Origin: BPIH01 sp042408925
GTDB lineage: Bacteria; Chloroflexota; Limnocylindria; Limnocylindrales; CSP1-4
Length of the DNA: 13,805 nucleotides
Assembly (NCBI GenBank): GCA_042408925.1
Contig: JBHOQO010000086.1
Coordinates: 1-13,805, forward strand
Reading direction: 5' to 3'
Part shown: one piece after another, positions 13,675-13,805 of the stretch
How the letters are laid out: each line of letters starts with the position of its first letter
Position numbering within the stretch: position 1 is the stretch's first letter
The notes under the pieces: generated by a model
What the model was told of the DNA's origin: nothing
Database searches by the model: none
The model's input: the letters and a program-made list of their open reading frames with translations, nothing else
Made by a program: the position numbers and the translations under genes

Positions 13675-13805
13675 ATGCGTTACCGTGGGCTCGTGAAGCG
13701 ACGCCGAACACGATCCCCCGCTACCGCCGAGAGCACCGTGCCCGCCGTCGCCGACGACCGAGGCAGGTTCGACCGACTCGAAGCCCGCCAGCGCGACATT
13801 CAGTC
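13675..13805 (+). CDS. Possible partial gene running off the right edge
   Basis: From the ATG at 13675 the frame stays open to the window end (43 codons): MRYRGLVKRRRTRSPATAES, later DDRGRFDRLEARQRDIQ. GGGGGAG stands just before the ATG (3-nt gap, rather close). A GTG at 13693 is an alternative start. It is divergent from the CDF gene with 74 bp between starts, the place where a metal-responsive regulator is often found, but the visible residues do not identify a family. At this GC content a 131-base open stretch is weak evidence. Confidence 0.35.
   Translation, partial: MRYRGLVKRRRTRSPATAESTVPAVADDRGRFDRLEARQRDIQ

Overview
The window is very GC-rich bacterial DNA. Gene tips (GTG starts, GTGA overlaps, strong G/C third bases in the right half, heavy use of CTC, GTC, GAC and TCG) suggest an environmental high-GC lineage. 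Chloroflexota of the Limnocylindria/Ellin6529 type is my best guess, but no marker gene settles this. Two unlike blocks meet at about 8.1-8.6 kb.

Left block (1-7860, all on the minus strand): a complete type I-C CRISPR-Cas locus in canonical order: cas3, cas5c, cas8c (with a well-marked internal start for the small subunit Cas11c), cas7c, cas4, cas1, cas2. A ~206-bp leader follows, then the leader-proximal CRISPR repeat, which lies exactly at base 1; the rest of the array is outside the window to the left. Spacing is tight (overlaps or gaps up to 45 bp), so this looks like one transcription unit. Cas4-Cas1-Cas2 acquire spacers, Cas5 cuts pre-crRNA, Cas5/7/8/11 form Cascade, and Cas3 degrades the target.

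Middle (7861-8619): about 760 bp without a convincing gene. It holds the probable cas promoter region, a 16-bp-period tandem repeat, a GC hairpin, a 12-bp palindrome and a possible promoter for the next gene.

Right block (8620-12622, plus strand): a molybdate (or tungstate) uptake operon made of a MerR-like HTH plus TOBE/Mop regulator, modA, modB and modC. The gaps between modA and modB (491 bp) and between modB and modC (348 bp) are filled with a striking family of direct repeats. The core is GATAAGCGATTGGTAAGCGG, itself two half-sites (GRTAAGCG) 11 bp apart. There are 12 cores, six of the consecutive distances being not random: 72 bp occurs five times. A run of four half-sites at exact 11-bp period ends at the modC start codon. 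I regard this as the most novel element here: probably a head-to-tail operator array, perhaps read by the adjacent HTH-TOBE protein.

Right end: a cation diffusion facilitator (CDF) efflux gene on the minus strand, convergent with modC, and a possible divergent gene running off the window edge.
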